This document shows, one piece after another, positions 5,797 through 6,666 of a DNA stretch of 6,666 nucleotides. Below the pieces are notes generated by a model, which was not told where the DNA came from, ran no database searches, and worked only from the letters and a program-made list of their open reading frames with translations. Position numbers and translations under genes: made by a program. The stretch's first letter is position 1. Every line of letters begins with the position of its first letter. Source of the stretch: Desulfobacteraceae bacterium (GTDB lineage Bacteria > Desulfobacterota > DSM-4660 > Desulfatiglandales > Desulfatiglandaceae); contig CP070700.1 in assembly GCA_020349865.1 (NCBI GenBank), forward strand, positions 3,030,692 to 3,037,357. The letters are read 5' to 3'.

Positions 5797-5830
5797 GGGG
5801 CCTGTCTTATGACAGGCCCTTTCCTTTTTA
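5797..5830 (+). terminator. strong intrinsic terminator upstream of the helicase gene
   Basis: GGGCCTGTC (5798-5806) pairs perfectly with GACAGGCCC (5811-5819) around a TTAT loop, with an extra G-T pair outside (5797/5820). The tail is T-rich (5820-5829, TTTCCTTTTT). It ends 39 bp before the helicase ATG and on the same strand. It either ends a small RNA or acts as a regulated terminator for the helicase. The in-frame ATG at 5809 lies in its loop and is unlikely to be a start. Confidence 0.8.
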
Positions 5831-5868
5831 CAGACCCATCATCCCACGTGAACCACACACCAGGCAAA

Positions 5869-6666
5869 ATGCGTAAAAAAATACTGACGATTACCATAAA
5901 AAATAATCTTCGGCTGACGGGAATTCCAACGGAACTGAGAAATGTCCTGATGGATAAATTGGAAATCACAAACCCCAAATGGATCGAAAACGCGAGAATG
6001 GGCCGCTGGAACAGGGGCACCCCCAAAGTGTTGCGATTTTATGATAGACTCAGGGACGGGAGTCTATGGATCCCGCGGGGCTACATACGGCAGTTGATAT
6101 CCCATTGCAGACGTCACAGGATCACTTATCGGATTAACGATCAAAGACGACATCTGCCACCTTTAGATTTTTCATTTAATGGAAAACTGCGACCTTTTCA
6201 ACAGGAAGCCGTTGACCGTATACTGTCTAAAGAATTCGGCACTTTGAGCTCTCCAACCGGCTCCGGAAAAACCATAATGGCATTGTGGATACTCGCTCAA
6301 CGACGTCAACCGTCTCTAATTGTTGTACATACCAAAGATTTGGCCCTGCAATGGATTGACCGTATAGCAAATTTTCTTAAAATCTCTGAAGACGAGGTGG
6401 GCACCATCGGTGGAGGAAAGATGAAGATCGGGCAAAATATCACGGTGGCTTTGGTACAATCACTTTATAAATGCGCCGATGAAGTGTCACCGCATATTGG
6501 CCATCTCATCGTTGACGAATGCCATCGAACGCCAAGCCGCACCTTCACCGAGGCCGTCACGGAGTTCGACTCCAGGTACATGTTAGGGCTATCCGCTACG
6601 CCTTGGCGGCGGGACAAATTGTCTAAATTGATATTCTGGCATCTGGGTGATTTGCATCACCAAGTA
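5869..6666 (+). CDS. superfamily 2 DEAD/DEAH-type helicase (XPB/type III restriction-like), N-terminal part, truncated by window edge
   Basis: 266 codons, open to the right edge. Residues 105-114 (GKLRPFQQEA) form the Q-like motif, SPTGSGKT at 128-135 is Walker A (K134), HTKDLALQW at 150-158 is motif Ia, DECH at 216-219 is Walker B (motif II), and LSATPWR at 241-247 is motif III. The second RecA domain lies beyond the window. The first 100 residues form an N-terminal domain (LEITNPKW 32-39, MGRW 44-47, LWIPRGYIRQL 66-76) that I associate with SSL2-like helicases of phages and mobile elements. The product should be a cytosolic ATP-dependent nucleic-acid translocase; its specific job depends on neighbours to the right. 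The ATG at 5869 has only a weak AGG upstream; GTG 5848 and ATG 5809 are in frame but the latter lies in the terminator loop. Base composition looks more AT-rich than the five-gene block, which fits separate acquisition. Confidence 0.9.
   Translation, partial: MRKKILTITIKNNLRLTGIPTELRNVLMDKLEITNPKWIENARMGRWNRGTPKVLRFYDRLRDGSLWIPRGYIRQLISHCRRHRITYRINDQRRHLPPLDFSFNGKLRPFQQEAVDRILSKEFGTLSSPTGSGKTIMALWILAQRRQPSLIVVHTKDLALQWIDRIANFLKISEDEVGTIGGGKMKIGQNITVALVQSLYKCADEVSPHIGHLIVDECHRTPSRTFTEAVTEFDSRYMLGLSATPWRRDKLSKLIFWHLGDLHHQV

Noticed and set aside
5765..5812. 15-codon frame after AGGAGG (ATG 5765, TGA 5810-5812) as a leader peptide
   Set aside because: The AGGAGG abuts the ATG with no spacing, and the peptide has no run of regulatory codons typical of attenuation.
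5671..5830. SRP RNA, 6S RNA or tRNA identity for the structured stretch
   Set aside because: No SRP GGAA tetraloop region, no pairing of the two transcript ends as in 6S, and no tRNA cloverleaf or TTCGA-type arm.
5809..5868. Upstream in-frame ATG at 5809 as helicase start
   Set aside because: The codon sits in the loop of a strong terminator hairpin and has no ribosome site; the ATG at 5869 starts directly at the recognisable N-terminal domain.
5373..6026. Minus-strand frames at 5373-5630, 5545-5778 and 5790-6026
   Set aside because: They overlap each other, the terminator or the helicase gene, have no ribosome site, and give hydrophobic or random-looking products of 77-85 residues.

Overview
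The window looks like bacterial DNA, most likely from an anaerobe. The support is strong GAGGAG-type ribosome sites, close gene packing, a two-cluster ferredoxin-like protein and a QueG-like iron-sulfur protein. I cannot settle the lineage. Anaerobic Firmicutes (Peptococcaceae-like) and Desulfobacteria-like Deltaproteobacteria both fit. No tRNA, rRNA, CRISPR array or intact insertion sequence was seen.

Layout: (1) 1-710, minus strand: the first 236 codons of a QueG-like (epoxyqueuosine reductase-related) [4Fe-4S] protein, which runs off the left edge. (2) 711-1276: an AT-rich gap of about 570 bp with no convincing intact gene. It holds an amber-interrupted reading frame (794-1120), a 13-bp inverted repeat, a 12-bp direct repeat and two palindromes, so it may be decayed mobile or gene debris. 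(3) 1277-5277, minus strand: a five-gene block, in transcription order a cyclase-family metal hydrolase, a two-cluster ferredoxin-like protein with an unusual C-terminal domain, a cysteine-motif protein of unknown function, an IolB/KduI-type isomerase and an extended-SDR sugar epimerase/dehydratase. The second and third genes are 2 nt apart and look translationally coupled. (4) 5278-5868: a divergent intergenic region with a weak minus-strand promoter for the block, a 20-bp near-palindrome next to a plus-strand TTGACA box, a stretch that can fold into a long structured RNA, and a strong intrinsic terminator just ahead of the next gene. (5) 5869 to the right edge, plus strand: the N-terminal 266 codons of a superfamily 2 DEAD/DEAH-type helicase of a kind often carried by phages and mobile elements.

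How the genes may work together (inference): two carbohydrate-active enzymes (IolB-like isomerase, SDR) and a probable ring- or amide-opening hydrolase (cyclase family) are co-directional with a redox pair (ferredoxin-like protein plus a protein with CGHGMV and CxCGIFNP motifs). This would suit a small anaerobic pathway acting on a sugar acid, cyclitol or nucleotide-sugar-like compound. No other inositol genes are visible, so the classical iol pathway is not supported. The redox pair is the least explained part of the window and the best candidate for undescribed biochemistry. The second candidate is the leader RNA plus terminator in front of the helicase.
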